Shown here: piece after piece, positions 8,761 to 17,964 of the stretch
Layout: each line of letters opens with the position of its first letter
How positions within the stretch are numbered: position 1 is the first letter of the stretch
Assembly: GCA_903896015.1 (NCBI GenBank)
Contig: CAITWF010000080.1
Location: forward strand, 1 to 56,976
Direction of reading: 5' to 3'
DNA length: 56,976 bases
Source of the DNA: an uncultured Opitutia bacterium
GTDB lineage: Bacteria; Verrucomicrobiota; Verrucomicrobiia; Opitutales; Opitutaceae
Translations under genes and position numbers: made by a program
The notes under the pieces: model-generated
Database searches by the model: none
Told to the model about the DNA's origin: nothing
Seen by the model: the letters and a program-made list of their open reading frames with translations, nothing else

Positions 8761-9794
8761 TTGTAGCGGCTGCGAAGTTTGTTGCGGAGTAAAATCGAGC
8801 TCGTGGCGATCAGCGCGACAACGAGCAGGAACACGAACGCCGTACCGTATTGCACGCGCTCCGTGTATTCGTTCTGCGGGATTTTTGAGCTGACGACGTA
8901 GATATGGTAGGGCAGCGCCATCACGCCTTGAAAAAAGAAGTCGGAGATTTTCGTGACGTCCCACGGCAGCTTGTCGCGCACGACGTAGGCCGCCGTAAAC
9001 ATGATCGGCGCGGTCTCGCCCGCGACACGCGCGATGCCGAGAATAGATGACGTGAGAATACCGGGCAAAGCGTAAGGCAGGACGTTGGTGCGGATCGTCT
9101 GCCACTTCGTCGCGCCGAGTGCGAGCGAGCCCGCGCGGAAGCCCATCGGCACAGCCTTGAGCGACTCCTCACTCGCGGTGATCACCACGGGGAGGACCAT
9201 GAACGCGAGCGTAAACCACCCCGCGATCAGCGAGACGTTCCACCCAAAGAAGATTACAAACATACCAAAGCCGAACAACCCGAAGACAATCGATGGCACG
9301 CCCGCGAGATTGAGGATCGCGAGCCGCACAAAGCGGATGAACGCGCCGTCCCGCGCATACTCGTTGAGGTAAATTGCGGCGCAAACGCCGAGCGTGAGCG
9401 CGATCGTCATCGAACCGACGACCAGCAGGACCGTGCCAACAATGCACGGGAAGATCCCGCCCGCCGAGTAAACGTAGCTCTCGGTTTTTGCCTTCGCCGC
9501 GGCGGGATGCTCCGCGACGAACGCCCGGTGCTCGCGATCGCCCTGGGCGAATTTCTTTCCCTCGAATTCGAAAACGTAGAGGGACTCAGGTGCATCGGTG
9601 AAGAAGGCGGTGTTGATGAAGGGCGCCTTCGGCTGCACGAGTGCACCCGCGCCCTTGACCACGATCGTCCCGAAAACCGCCAGCCCACAGAGCAGCACGA
9701 GATACGTCGCGCCACGGAACAGCCAAAACGTCGCGCGCTCGAAGCGCCGCGCGGCGTTGGGCTGGCTCTGGAAAATATGGGCGGTGGCGCTCAT
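8754..9794 (-). CDS. pstA: Phosphate ABC transporter permease PstA, with enlarged periplasmic loop
   Basis: This 346-residue inner-membrane permease has six predicted membrane segments and the ABC permease EAA-type loop ([29 protein letters not shown]). The C-terminal half matches PstA well. The family is usually around 280-300 residues. The extra length lies in the first periplasmic loop (about residues 52-110), a hydrophilic stretch with [18 protein letters not shown] and YVYSAGG. The gene begins 3 nt after pstC and overlaps pstB, so it is tightly coupled. The larger loop is paralleled by a bigger insertion in PstC. Confidence 0.94.
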   Translation of the reverse strand: MSATAHIFQSQPNAARRFERATFWLFRGATYLVLLCGLAVFGTIVVKGAGALVQPKAPFINTAFFTDAPESLYVFEFEGKKFAQGDREHRAFVAEHPAAAKAKTESYVYSAGGIFPCIVGTVLLVVGSMTIALTLGVCAAIYLNEYARDGAFIRFVRLAILNLAGVPSIVFGLFGFGMFVIFFGWNVSLIAGWFTLAFMVLPVVITASEESLKAVPMGFRAGSLALGATKWQTIRTNVLPYALPGILTSSILGIARVAGETAPIMFTAAYVVRDKLPWDVTKISDFFFQGVMALPYHIYVVSSKIPQNEYTERVQYGTAFVFLLVVALIATSSILLRNKLRSRYKW

Positions 9795-9797
9795 CGC

Positions 9798-11405
9798 TCA
9801 ACCGATGGAAATCCGGTAGCGGCGCACGATGCCCTGCGCGGCGTAGTTGATGAGCAGCGAAAGGAAAAACAGTAGTAGCCCAACGACAAAGAGCGCGCGG
9901 TAATGGATGCTCCCGCGCACGACTTCGCCCATCTCCTGCGCAATGATGCCCGTCATCGTATGCACCGGCTGCGTGATCACCCCGAGCCCCGCCGAAAAGT
10001 CCGGGATCGCGATGCGGTTGCCCGCACAGAGGAGCACAACCATCGTTTCTCCAATCACGCGACCGAGGCCGAGCAAAACGGCGGAAATAATTCCCGAAAG
10101 GGACGCTGGCACGATGATCTTGACGATCGTCTGCAGACGCGAGGCGCCGAGGGCGAACGAGGCCTCCTTGAACGCACGCGGGACGTTGTTGAGCGCGTCT
10201 TCCGCGAGCGTGAAAATCGTCGGCACCGCGAGCAGCGCAAGCAGGCAGCCGGCGGTGAGCACGTTGAGCCGCTCGCTGTACGGAAACCCGGGTACCCACG
10301 ACAGCCACGATTGCTGCGACACGGCCCGCAGCGTCTGGCCGAGGATCGCGATCCCGAAAAATCCGAGCACCACCGACGGAATCGCCGAAATGAACTCGAT
10401 GCACGGTTTGATGAATTTTTGCTCGGTCGCGGAAGCGATTTGATTCACGTAGACGGCCGCACCCACGCCGAAGGGCACCGCAATGAGCAGCGCGACGAAC
10501 GAGACGAGCACCGAGCCGACGAGCAACGGGATCACGCCATACCAGTCCTGCCAGAAACTCGCCGTGAGCCACTCGCGTCCGAACACAAACGCCGTGAACG
10601 ACTGCGCAGCCGGCACCGGCTTCGTGTAGTCCCACGTCATGAGATTTTTTTCGATGGCGGGAAAGCCTGCAATGTAAGTGCGCGAAAGATCCTTGAATCG
10701 ATCGAGGCGAGCCTCGATTTCAGGCGCCGGCATTTTGGGCGCGGCGTCGAGGGCGGCCGCGAGTTTTTGGGCGAGTTCGCGGTTAGCGGCCAGGTAGGCG
10801 GTCCTTGTTTCGAGCAGCGGCTTCAACTCGGCGGAAAAATTCACCGCGTCGATTTTGACGGCGGCTGCCTCGGCCGTCTTACCCACCGCGAGCAACTGAC
10901 GGCGCTCCTCCTCCTTGTCTCCCGCGACGATGAACTTCGTTTTGATCGCGGTCGCCTGCTCCGTGAGATCAGATACGATCGCGCGGAGGGGATCGATCGC
11001 GGAGCCAAACTGATCGGCAAAGGCATCAAACGCAGCGAGCGCGGCGTTGGCGTCGGCGAGGGAGAGTTTTTTCTCCTGCTGGAGAAACGCGATCTGGCGC
11101 ACCCTCAAATCGGAAAGATAGCGCGTGAGCGCAGTGTGATCGTCAGTTTGGGCGCGGATGAAGTCGACGTATTCGAGCCCGGCCTGACGGTAAATGCGGA
11201 GATTCTGGCGGTTCTGCGCGAAGAAGCCGAAGCCTTCGCGAAAGAGAAAAATCGTGATGAGCGCAAGCACGACGACTGAGACGAGGGCGTTGCCGCCAAA
11301 GAACGCCTTGATCGCGTCGTCCAGCGTCAACCCAAGGAGCCGGAGCCGTTTTTTTGAGACGGCGAAGGCAGCGGGTGCGGCAACCGTGGCGGTGGAATCG
11401 CTCAT
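9798..11405 (-). CDS. pstC: Phosphate ABC transporter permease PstC with a roughly 225-residue periplasmic insertion
   Basis: This 535-residue protein is far longer than usual PstC (about 300-320). The permease core occupies about residues 290-535, with the EAA loop AFKEASFALGASRLQTIVKIIVPASLSG and GRVIGETMVVLL. After the first membrane helix (about 40-58), a hydrophilic, Ala/Glu/Lys-rich, mostly helical segment (about 62-288) is inserted before the second helix. It should project into the periplasm, where it could contact PstS or the porin. It is the first gene of the pstCAB-phoU-phoB unit. A Pho-box-like repeat lies 51 nt upstream of its ATG. Confidence 0.94.
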   Translation of the reverse strand: MSDSTATVAAPAAFAVSKKRLRLLGLTLDDAIKAFFGGNALVSVVVLALITIFLFREGFGFFAQNRQNLRIYRQAGLEYVDFIRAQTDDHTALTRYLSDLRVRQIAFLQQEKKLSLADANAALAAFDAFADQFGSAIDPLRAIVSDLTEQATAIKTKFIVAGDKEEERRQLLAVGKTAEAAAVKIDAVNFSAELKPLLETRTAYLAANRELAQKLAAALDAAPKMPAPEIEARLDRFKDLSRTYIAGFPAIEKNLMTWDYTKPVPAAQSFTAFVFGREWLTASFWQDWYGVIPLLVGSVLVSFVALLIAVPFGVGAAVYVNQIASATEQKFIKPCIEFISAIPSVVLGFFGIAILGQTLRAVSQQSWLSWVPGFPYSERLNVLTAGCLLALLAVPTIFTLAEDALNNVPRAFKEASFALGASRLQTIVKIIVPASLSGIISAVLLGLGRVIGETMVVLLCAGNRIAIPDFSAGLGVITQPVHTMTGIIAQEMGEVVRGSIHYRALFVVGLLLFFLSLLINYAAQGIVRRYRISIG

Positions 11406-11455
11406 GCGTCGCTAGCAACACGCCCGGCCAGCCCACAACCGTCAAGCGGCGCGCT

Positions 11456-11472
11456 GTTACAATCAAGTGACG
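11456..11472 (-). promoter_or_regulatory. Pho-box-like PhoB site upstream of pstC
   Basis: On the minus strand, CGTCAC and TGTAAC are direct repeats whose starts are 11 bp apart, the spacing of the two halves of a PhoB Pho box (7-bp repeat plus 4-bp spacer). The site lies 51 nt before the pstC ATG and about 120 nt before the divergent secreted-protein gene, so it could serve either side. The same TGTAAC half-site with 11-bp phasing recurs before the porin gene. Confidence 0.6.
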
Positions 11473-11590
11473 CCCCCAGGCTGCGTTCGCAATGGGACTT
11501 GCGTTACGAAGCTGGGCTGCACTCCCTGCGATAGTAGCCGCTCTCGGGCGCCGCAACCCTCCGCCTTTTTCCCCGTCTTGCTTTACGCGC

Positions 11591-13195
11591 ATGAGCCCAG
11601 ACCGCCCGTCGTTCGCAGTCGCCCGGAGCACGTTCCGGCTTTGGCTGGGTAGTGTGTTCGGGCTGACCTTGGTGGCGAGCGCCTTCGGCCAGACGTCGAA
11701 CGACGGTCTCTTGCCCCTTGGGGGCGATCCCTATGCCTCCGTGCCCGTACGTCCGGTGGTGATCTGTTTCCCGCCCACTCCGCCGCCGCTCGACCGGGCC
11801 GTCGCGCATGTCACGCCCCCGATGCCGCGGCCTTTAACCCCGCCGCCCGAACTGGCCAACTACACGAACGAGTTATTTTACGCGCCGCTCAGCACCCGCC
11901 TGCTTGAGAAAGACCTCAACGATCAAATGCGCACGCGCATCGCTGCATTTCATAACGCGCAGGCGGACGCGCTGGCCGAGCTGCGCGCCGAGATCGAGCA
12001 AGTGCGCGGGGCCGACGCCCCGACGCGCCGCCACGCCTTGGAAGCGCTCGCGCGCCATCAAACCCAGTCACTCGCGGCACTCGAGCAAGAATCCGAACAA
12101 ATCCGGACCGAACTCGCAGCCGCCCGTTATGACTGGAGCGCGCTGCGCGAATGGGCTCTCGGCGAATCGAGCCGTCGCGGCGATTCGCCGATGGAGATCG
12201 CCGCCACGATGCGCGCCTACGCGTTCTACCAAAGCGGGCTCGTGCCGGGCCAGCGCCGGCTGCTCCGCGAAATCTCGCTCGAACTCGCGATGGCGGGCGA
12301 AGACGCCGTGGCGGCGCAGGCCGCGCAGCCGTTTATGTTTTTTTCGCCGGAGCCCGCGCGTGTCCTGCTCCCCGACGATCTGCCGGCGGACCTCGCAGGG
12401 AAAGTCGCGGCTTATCAGACCAAAAAATCCGCGTTGAAAAAGGAACTCTATGACGCCGTCTACAAATCCGACAGCGCCATGTTATCGCTCCTGCGCCAAA
12501 TCGCGCTGAAATCACTCGCCAAAAAGCAGGCGCCGCAGCTCGCGGAGCTCGAGCCACTCGCCGAGGAAATTCGCAGCGGACTCGCCGCACTGCCCTCGCC
12601 GACCAGACGCCGCACCTCCACTTCCCCGCTCCCGCCCATCCTCTCCGCACGCCTCGATGCAGTCGTCCGCGCCGGCGGCGCCCTGCAAAAGGAAACGATG
12701 CAAAAGATCGAGGCCGTGCGCGCCGAAATCGTCGACGAACCGGTCGCGCTCTCCTATAGTTTCGAGGGGAGTGGCTTGAAGTTCACCGTCACCCCTCGCC
12801 TCGGACGCTTTGTCCGCTCCGACCCGAACAGACCCATCGCCGATGGCATCGCCGCGCGCATGCGTCAGGTTGAAAACACGATGGCGGAAATCGCCAGTGA
12901 GTTTGGCCACCGTCTCGCCGATCTGGTGAACGAGTCCGAGTCGATCCGGGCCGACGCCGCCGTGGCACTCGGGCAAACGAACCGTCGCGTCATCGACGCG
13001 GCGCTCGCGGGCGCTCGCGAGAATTCCGCCCTGAAGGAATCCGAAGACGCCTTTAACGAATACCGTTTCGCCGTCTTCGAGCCCGGCCTCTCGCCCGAGC
13101 AACGCCGGTTGCTCTTCGGCGGCGCGATTGCGAAACTCGATCTGCCGCTGCTGCGCGGCGAATACCAGCCGACTCGTCGCGCGCAGCAATGGTAA
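11591..13195 (+). CDS. Unknown secreted helical protein, Pho-linked
   Basis: This 534-residue protein has a signal peptide (hydrophobic core about 17-32, ending ASAFGQ). A Pro-rich stretch follows (about 49-88, several PPxPPP runs), then long Ala/Glu/Leu-rich helical or coiled-coil segments. I recognise no family. The motif GLxPxQRRLL occurs twice, at about 216-225 and 499-508, each preceded by an aromatic-rich Tyr-x-Phe context, suggesting an internal duplication. The start at 11591 was chosen because it puts the signal peptide near the N-terminus; a longer frame from 11492 adds unlikely sequence. It lies divergently between pstC and pstS and may share the Pho box. A periplasmic role with Pst or the porin is only an inference. 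Confidence 0.8.
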   Translation: MSPDRPSFAVARSTFRLWLGSVFGLTLVASAFGQTSNDGLLPLGGDPYASVPVRPVVICFPPTPPPLDRAVAHVTPPMPRPLTPPPELANYTNELFYAPLSTRLLEKDLNDQMRTRIAAFHNAQADALAELRAEIEQVRGADAPTRRHALEALARHQTQSLAALEQESEQIRTELAAARYDWSALREWALGESSRRGDSPMEIAATMRAYAFYQSGLVPGQRRLLREISLELAMAGEDAVAAQAAQPFMFFSPEPARVLLPDDLPADLAGKVAAYQTKKSALKKELYDAVYKSDSAMLSLLRQIALKSLAKKQAPQLAELEPLAEEIRSGLAALPSPTRRRTSTSPLPPILSARLDAVVRAGGALQKETMQKIEAVRAEIVDEPVALSYSFEGSGLKFTVTPRLGRFVRSDPNRPIADGIAARMRQVENTMAEIASEFGHRLADLVNESESIRADAAVALGQTNRRVIDAALAGARENSALKESEDAFNEYRFAVFEPGLSPEQRRLLFGGAIAKLDLPLLRGEYQPTRRAQQW

Positions 13196-13203
13196 GGTGC
13201 GCG

Positions 13204-13233
13204 AAAAAAACGCGCCGGCAAATCCGGCGCGTT
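13204..13233 (-). terminator. Rho-independent terminator of the porin-pstS unit
   Basis: A 10-bp perfect stem (AACGCGCCGG / CCGGCGCGTT, 5-nt loop) at 13209-13233 is followed on the minus strand by a run of T (complement of the A-run 13204-13210). It starts 20 nt after the pstS stop. It separates pstS from pstC, which therefore needs its own promoter, consistent with the separate Pho box there. Confidence 0.88.
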
Positions 13234-13253
13234 GAGAATCGATTAATTCAGAC

Positions 13254-14072
<819 letters not shown>

Positions 14073-14103
14073 AGGTGAGTTGTGCGAGGTTTGTCCAGGG
14101 CGA

Positions 14104-15441
14104 TCAGAATTTCACGACGAGGTCGACGAGTAGTTCCTGAGATTTGTCGAGATTCCCGAGCGAGAAGGTCATGCCCTTCTGGAGGATTTGAGTGTCGAAG
14201 TAGGTGACGTTGAAGTTGGTGAAATCGTTAACGTTGTAGGAGAGCGCGAGCTTCCAGCCCTTTTCATTCAACTTGCTGAGGGCCCAGTCGGAATCGTTGG
14301 TATTCGGATCGGTCGCGGTGACACCCACACTGCGGTAGTCGAGCTTGGCGCTGTAGTCACCCTGCACCTTGCCAGTGCCGTAGCTGTAGCCGATTCCGGC
14401 GAGCCAGGCAGTGGAACCTTTGCTGAAAAGCGCGGGATTGAGGCCGTAGACGCGATAGGCGCGCGTCGCGCCCGTGGTGTTATATGACGAGTCCCAGTAG
14501 ACTTTAAAGCCGGTGCCTTCGCCGCGGACGTTGGCCCAGTTCACTTCGCCAGCGAAGGTGAGATAGTCCTGGGCACGGACCGAGCCGACGTACGCTGCCG
14601 AGTTGATCGGCGAATTGGTGGGCGTGACGGTCGCGGTCGAGGGGATGTTCGACTGGTTGTAAGCCGAGTAGCCGAGCGCGAAGATCGCGTTGCTCAGATT
14701 TTCCGGGGAAAACCAGTGCGTATAAACGGCCTGCTGCTCGAACAGCCAAGTATCGCGGCCAAGGGGTCCGGCGACCTGCTCATTGTTGTCCTGCATGATA
14801 TGCTGCATGGCGCGGATTTCGAAAGTGTCCTTCGCGCCCGTGAAGTATTTGTAGATTTCGGAAGCACCCTGAGGGCTGATGTCAGGATCCCAGCGCATAT
14901 CGGTCGCATACATCGGGTTTTTCTGCTTCCCGAGCACAAAGTTCCAGTTGAGGTTCGGCTGCCAACCAATGTAGGCGCGTGCGAGGAAAATTCCGTAATC
15001 ATCGGCGGCACCGGTGAAGGTCTGGTTCGCCGAATCGGAAGTCTGGGCGGTTTCGAGCGCAAAGCCTGCGCTCCAGCCCTTCTGGAGCAGGACGTCGCCA
15101 TTGAGGCGAAAACGAAAACGCTGGCGCGAGGTCTCGTTGTTCAATGCCGCTGCGCCAGTAGCGAGCTCGGGCACCTGATCATTATACTCGTAGCGCATCC
15201 GCAGATCGCCGGAAAGTTTGAAGCTCACATCCGTCGAGCTCAGGTCGAGTTTGCCGGCGGAGGTATTATTGGCAAAGTCTCGCGACAAATCGGCGCGGAG
15301 ATTTTCCGCCTCCTGATCAGTGACGATGCCCTTTTTCACGAGCAGATCTATAAGCGCGCCGCTGTCCTGTGCGACGAGCGGAGACGCCAGAAGCATTGTG
15401 CCGCCAAGCAGCGCAATGCGGGAGAATTTCAGATTGAACAT
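14104..15441 (-). CDS. Outer-membrane porin, probably phosphate-inducible
   Basis: This 445-residue protein has a signal peptide (about 1-24, ending PLVAQ), a short helical segment with coiled-coil character ([17 protein letters not shown]), and then alternating beta strands ending in a C-terminal Phe (LLVDLVVKF), the hallmark of outer-membrane barrels. It resembles the putative-porin family found in Verrucomicrobia and other groups. Its position directly before pstS and behind a Pho-box-like repeat argues that it lets phosphate across the outer membrane under starvation, like PhoE or OprP functionally. Specificity is inferred from context only. Confidence 0.85.
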   Translation of the reverse strand: MFNLKFSRIALLGGTMLLASPLVAQDSGALIDLLVKKGIVTDQEAENLRADLSRDFANNTSAGKLDLSSTDVSFKLSGDLRMRYEYNDQVPELATGAAALNNETSRQRFRFRLNGDVLLQKGWSAGFALETAQTSDSANQTFTGAADDYGIFLARAYIGWQPNLNWNFVLGKQKNPMYATDMRWDPDISPQGASEIYKYFTGAKDTFEIRAMQHIMQDNNEQVAGPLGRDTWLFEQQAVYTHWFSPENLSNAIFALGYSAYNQSNIPSTATVTPTNSPINSAAYVGSVRAQDYLTFAGEVNWANVRGEGTGFKVYWDSSYNTTGATRAYRVYGLNPALFSKGSTAWLAGIGYSYGTGKVQGDYSAKLDYRSVGVTATDPNTNDSDWALSKLNEKGWKLALSYNVNDFTNFNVTYFDTQILQKGMTFSLGNLDKSQELLVDLVVKF

Positions 15442-15501
15442 GTGGATGTGAAACGAGGTTGGAGCACTCGAACTGGATCGCCTCCACAGTGGCGGTCAAA
15501 T

Positions 15502-15529
15502 GTTACAAACGCGTGGCGTCTGTGTGACA
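15502..15529 (-). promoter_or_regulatory. Pho-box-like triple repeat upstream of the porin-pstS unit
   Basis: Reading the minus strand, TGTCAC, CGCCAC and TGTAAC start at exact 11-bp intervals, matching the phase of PhoB half-sites. The last half-site ends 61 nt before the porin ATG, a usual promoter distance. The TGTAAC half-site is shared with the site before pstC, which supports regulation of both units by the PhoB encoded nearby. No clear -10 box can be pointed out. Confidence 0.6.
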
Positions 15530-15588
15530 AAGCCGCAAAACACGCCCGCCTCCGGCCGCTTTGGCCACGCTCGGATCAGTCCCGTCCG

Positions 15589-16905
15589 CTAGTTGCCCAC
15601 GGCGAACCGCAAAGCGTATTGGGCTTGGTTGAAGTCGGCGACCGTCGCGAGGTAGTCGCGGCGCGCTTTGGCCAATTCGTCCTCAGCCTGCAAATCCTCC
15701 AGCACAGCGCTGACGCCGGTATCGCGGCGTGCACGCGAGAGCCGCGCGGTTTCATCGGCGGCCTCGAGTGCCTTGCGCGCGAGATCGATTTGCTCGGCGA
15801 GCGAGCGCAGGCGCGCCCATTGCTCAACCACTTGCCGGCGCACGGCATCACGGGTCTTCTCCAAATCCAGTTCGCTCTGGCGGGTGCGCGCGGCGGTCTC
15901 TCGCTCGCGGTTGTGATCAAACAGGCCGCCCGGACCGATGCGCCAGCTCACGCCGAGCGCGTAGTCGTTGCTGGTGTCGAAATCATGCACGGGCGAGGTC
16001 GAGCCCGGGCCGCCGCCTAGGCCGCCGATACTGGCTTGCGCGCCGATGCTGGGGATGAGCGGGCCGCGCGTCGCGCCTTGTTGTGCGGCGCGCGCGCCAG
16101 CGGTGCGCGCCGTCGCTTCATCGAGCTCGGGTCGTGCAGCCAATGCGTGCGAAATGAGCGCCGCCACATCTTCCGTGGCGCCGGCCAGTGTGAGTGGCGC
16201 GAGATCGGCCTCAGCGGGCGTCAACTCGACGGCCGGATCGAGGTGGAGCACCTCCGCGAGGCGGGCCGCCGCGATCCGCTGCTCGGCGCGCAGGCGGCTG
16301 AGCGCGAGTTCGCTGCGCTCGCTGGCCGCGCGCACACGCGCGGAGTCGCCGCGAAACACCAGGCCGGCGTCGACGTTGGCCGCGATCTGTTCCGCATGCC
16401 GGCGCGCGATACGCGCCGATTCCTCGGCCGCCCCAACCGCGGCGCGGGCACCCGCGAGCTGAAAGTAAGCGACCGCCGCGCGATAAATCGTCTCCCGCTG
16501 GCGCGCGGCGAACGCGGCCTCGTTGGCGCGGACCACCTGGTGCGCGACGAGGTTTTGATAATAGACTTCGCCCAGATCGAATTGCGCGTTGAGCGCGAGG
16601 CCGGCGGCGAGCGAGTTTTTATCGGCGTCGAGGATCGGCCCGTTGACGGCCTGAATATTGTTCTCATGTCGCCGCACCACGACCGAAGGAGCGATCCACG
16701 GAAAATATCGGGCGCGCGCCGAATCGTTCGCCGCCCGGGCCTCGGTAAGCTTCTCACGCGCGATCTGCACGTCAAGGTTGTTGGCTCCGGCCAGTCGCAG
16801 CGCCGTCGGCAGGTCGATCACGTTGCCGGAAGGCGCGGGCGAATTCGCCGCGAGGACGGCCGCGGCAAACGTAAACAAAAGGGCGAAGTGGCGCACGCGG
16901 CTCAT
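15589..16905 (-). CDS. TolC-family outer-membrane efflux protein
   Basis: This 438-residue protein has a signal peptide (about 1-19) and two long Ala/Glu/Arg-rich helical halves, typical of OEP (TolC/CusC) proteins. The N-terminal LPTALRLAGANNLDVQIAREKL and later DFNQAQYALRFAVGN segments fit OEP repeats. It would form the outer-membrane exit duct of the tripartite RND pump encoded just upstream on the same strand. Its ATG overlaps the stop of the membrane-fusion gene by 4 nt, giving translational coupling. There is no lipobox Cys, so it is not a lipoprotein of the CusC/OprM kind. Confidence 0.92.
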   Translation of the reverse strand: MSRVRHFALLFTFAAAVLAANSPAPSGNVIDLPTALRLAGANNLDVQIAREKLTEARAANDSARARYFPWIAPSVVVRRHENNIQAVNGPILDADKNSLAAGLALNAQFDLGEVYYQNLVAHQVVRANEAAFAARQRETIYRAAVAYFQLAGARAAVGAAEESARIARRHAEQIAANVDAGLVFRGDSARVRAASERSELALSRLRAEQRIAAARLAEVLHLDPAVELTPAEADLAPLTLAGATEDVAALISHALAARPELDEATARTAGARAAQQGATRGPLIPSIGAQASIGGLGGGPGSTSPVHDFDTSNDYALGVSWRIGPGGLFDHNRERETAARTRQSELDLEKTRDAVRRQVVEQWARLRSLAEQIDLARKALEAADETARLSRARRDTGVSAVLEDLQAEDELAKARRDYLATVADFNQAQYALRFAVGN

Positions 16906-17948
16906 TTGGCTTCCGTGGCGTTGACGGGCTGTTCAGGCGCGAGTGTGAGCCTGCCGACGAGAATCACGGCCTGCGCGGCGTCGAGACCTTTCAGCACCTC
17001 CACTTGCGCGCCGTCGTTGAAACCGATCGTGAGCGGAATTTTCTGCGCTTTGCCACCGTTGGCGACAAACGCGAACGCCGCCGTCTTTTCCATCACGAGC
17101 GCATCGGCGGGGATCAATAGCGCGTCGGTGTGCTTCTCCACGCCGAGACGCGCCCGGGCATACATGCCGGGGCGCAGCTCACCGTCAGAATTCGGCAGAT
17201 CGGCTTCGACGAGCATCGTGCGCGTGGACTCGTCGAGCGCGTAGCCCATGCGCGAGACCTGACCGGAGAAAACTTTCCCCGCGAGGCCGTCGACACCGAG
17301 CTTCACCGGCTGGCCGGGACGCACCCGCGATGCCTCGATCTCGGGCACGGGAATCTGCACGCGCACCGTGCGAAAATTGGCGAGCGTGAACAGCGCCGCA
17401 TTTTGCGCCGCACCGCCGGCGCTCGGCGCGGCGAGAAACGCACCGACATCCGCGAACCGCATCGTGATCGTGCCGGCGAACGGCGCGACGATCCGCGCGT
17501 AGCCGAGCAGCGTTTCCGTGCGATCGAGGCTGGCTTGGGCAATTTGCAGACGCGCTTTCGCCTCGTCGGCGGCTGCGGGCGTGATGAGGTCAGGCGCTTT
17601 CGCCTGCGCGGCAGTCACGCGTTCCAACGCCACTTTCGCCACCGCGACATCGGCGCGGTAGCGCGCGACATCGGCGGCAAGCTCCGGCACCTCAAGTTCA
17701 GCGAGCACCTGGCCGGCGCGGACCTGATCGCCCTTGTCGACCGCGATCGTTTTAAGATAGCCGGCGACTTTCGGATAAAGCGTGACCTGCTGATCGGCGT
17801 GGAGCGTGCCGGGCAGGCCAACATAGCGGACAATCTCGCCGCGCTGGGGATGCACGGTCTTCACCTCGACGGGCGCGGCAGGTTGGGCGCCGAGCGGAAA
17901 TACGCAGAGCGCGAAGATACCGGCACGGAAAAAAATGGGGGAGTTCAT
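16902..17948 (-). CDS. RND efflux periplasmic adaptor (membrane fusion protein)
   Basis: This 348-residue protein has a signal peptide (about 1-22, ending PLGAQ). The barrel-sandwich half GTLHADQQVTLYPKVAGYL and DKGDQVRAGQVLAELEVPEL form the biotinyl-lipoyl-like fold, followed by a helical hairpin (about 85-150) and beta-barrel and membrane-proximal domains. It links the inner-membrane RND pump to TolC. I chose the ATG before NSPIFF; an upstream extension would overlap the pump gene. It starts 17 nt after the pump gene stop and its end overlaps tolC, so the three are one operon. Substrate is unknown. Confidence 0.92.
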   Translation of the reverse strand: MNSPIFFRAGIFALCVFPLGAQPAAPVEVKTVHPQRGEIVRYVGLPGTLHADQQVTLYPKVAGYLKTIAVDKGDQVRAGQVLAELEVPELAADVARYRADVAVAKVALERVTAAQAKAPDLITPAAADEAKARLQIAQASLDRTETLLGYARIVAPFAGTITMRFADVGAFLAAPSAGGAAQNAALFTLANFRTVRVQIPVPEIEASRVRPGQPVKLGVDGLAGKVFSGQVSRMGYALDESTRTMLVEADLPNSDGELRPGMYARARLGVEKHTDALLIPADALVMEKTAAFAFVANGGKAQKIPLTIGFNDGAQVEVLKGLDAAQAVILVGRLTLAPEQPVNATEAK

Positions 17949-17964
17949 GTTGGCGAAGGTCAGT

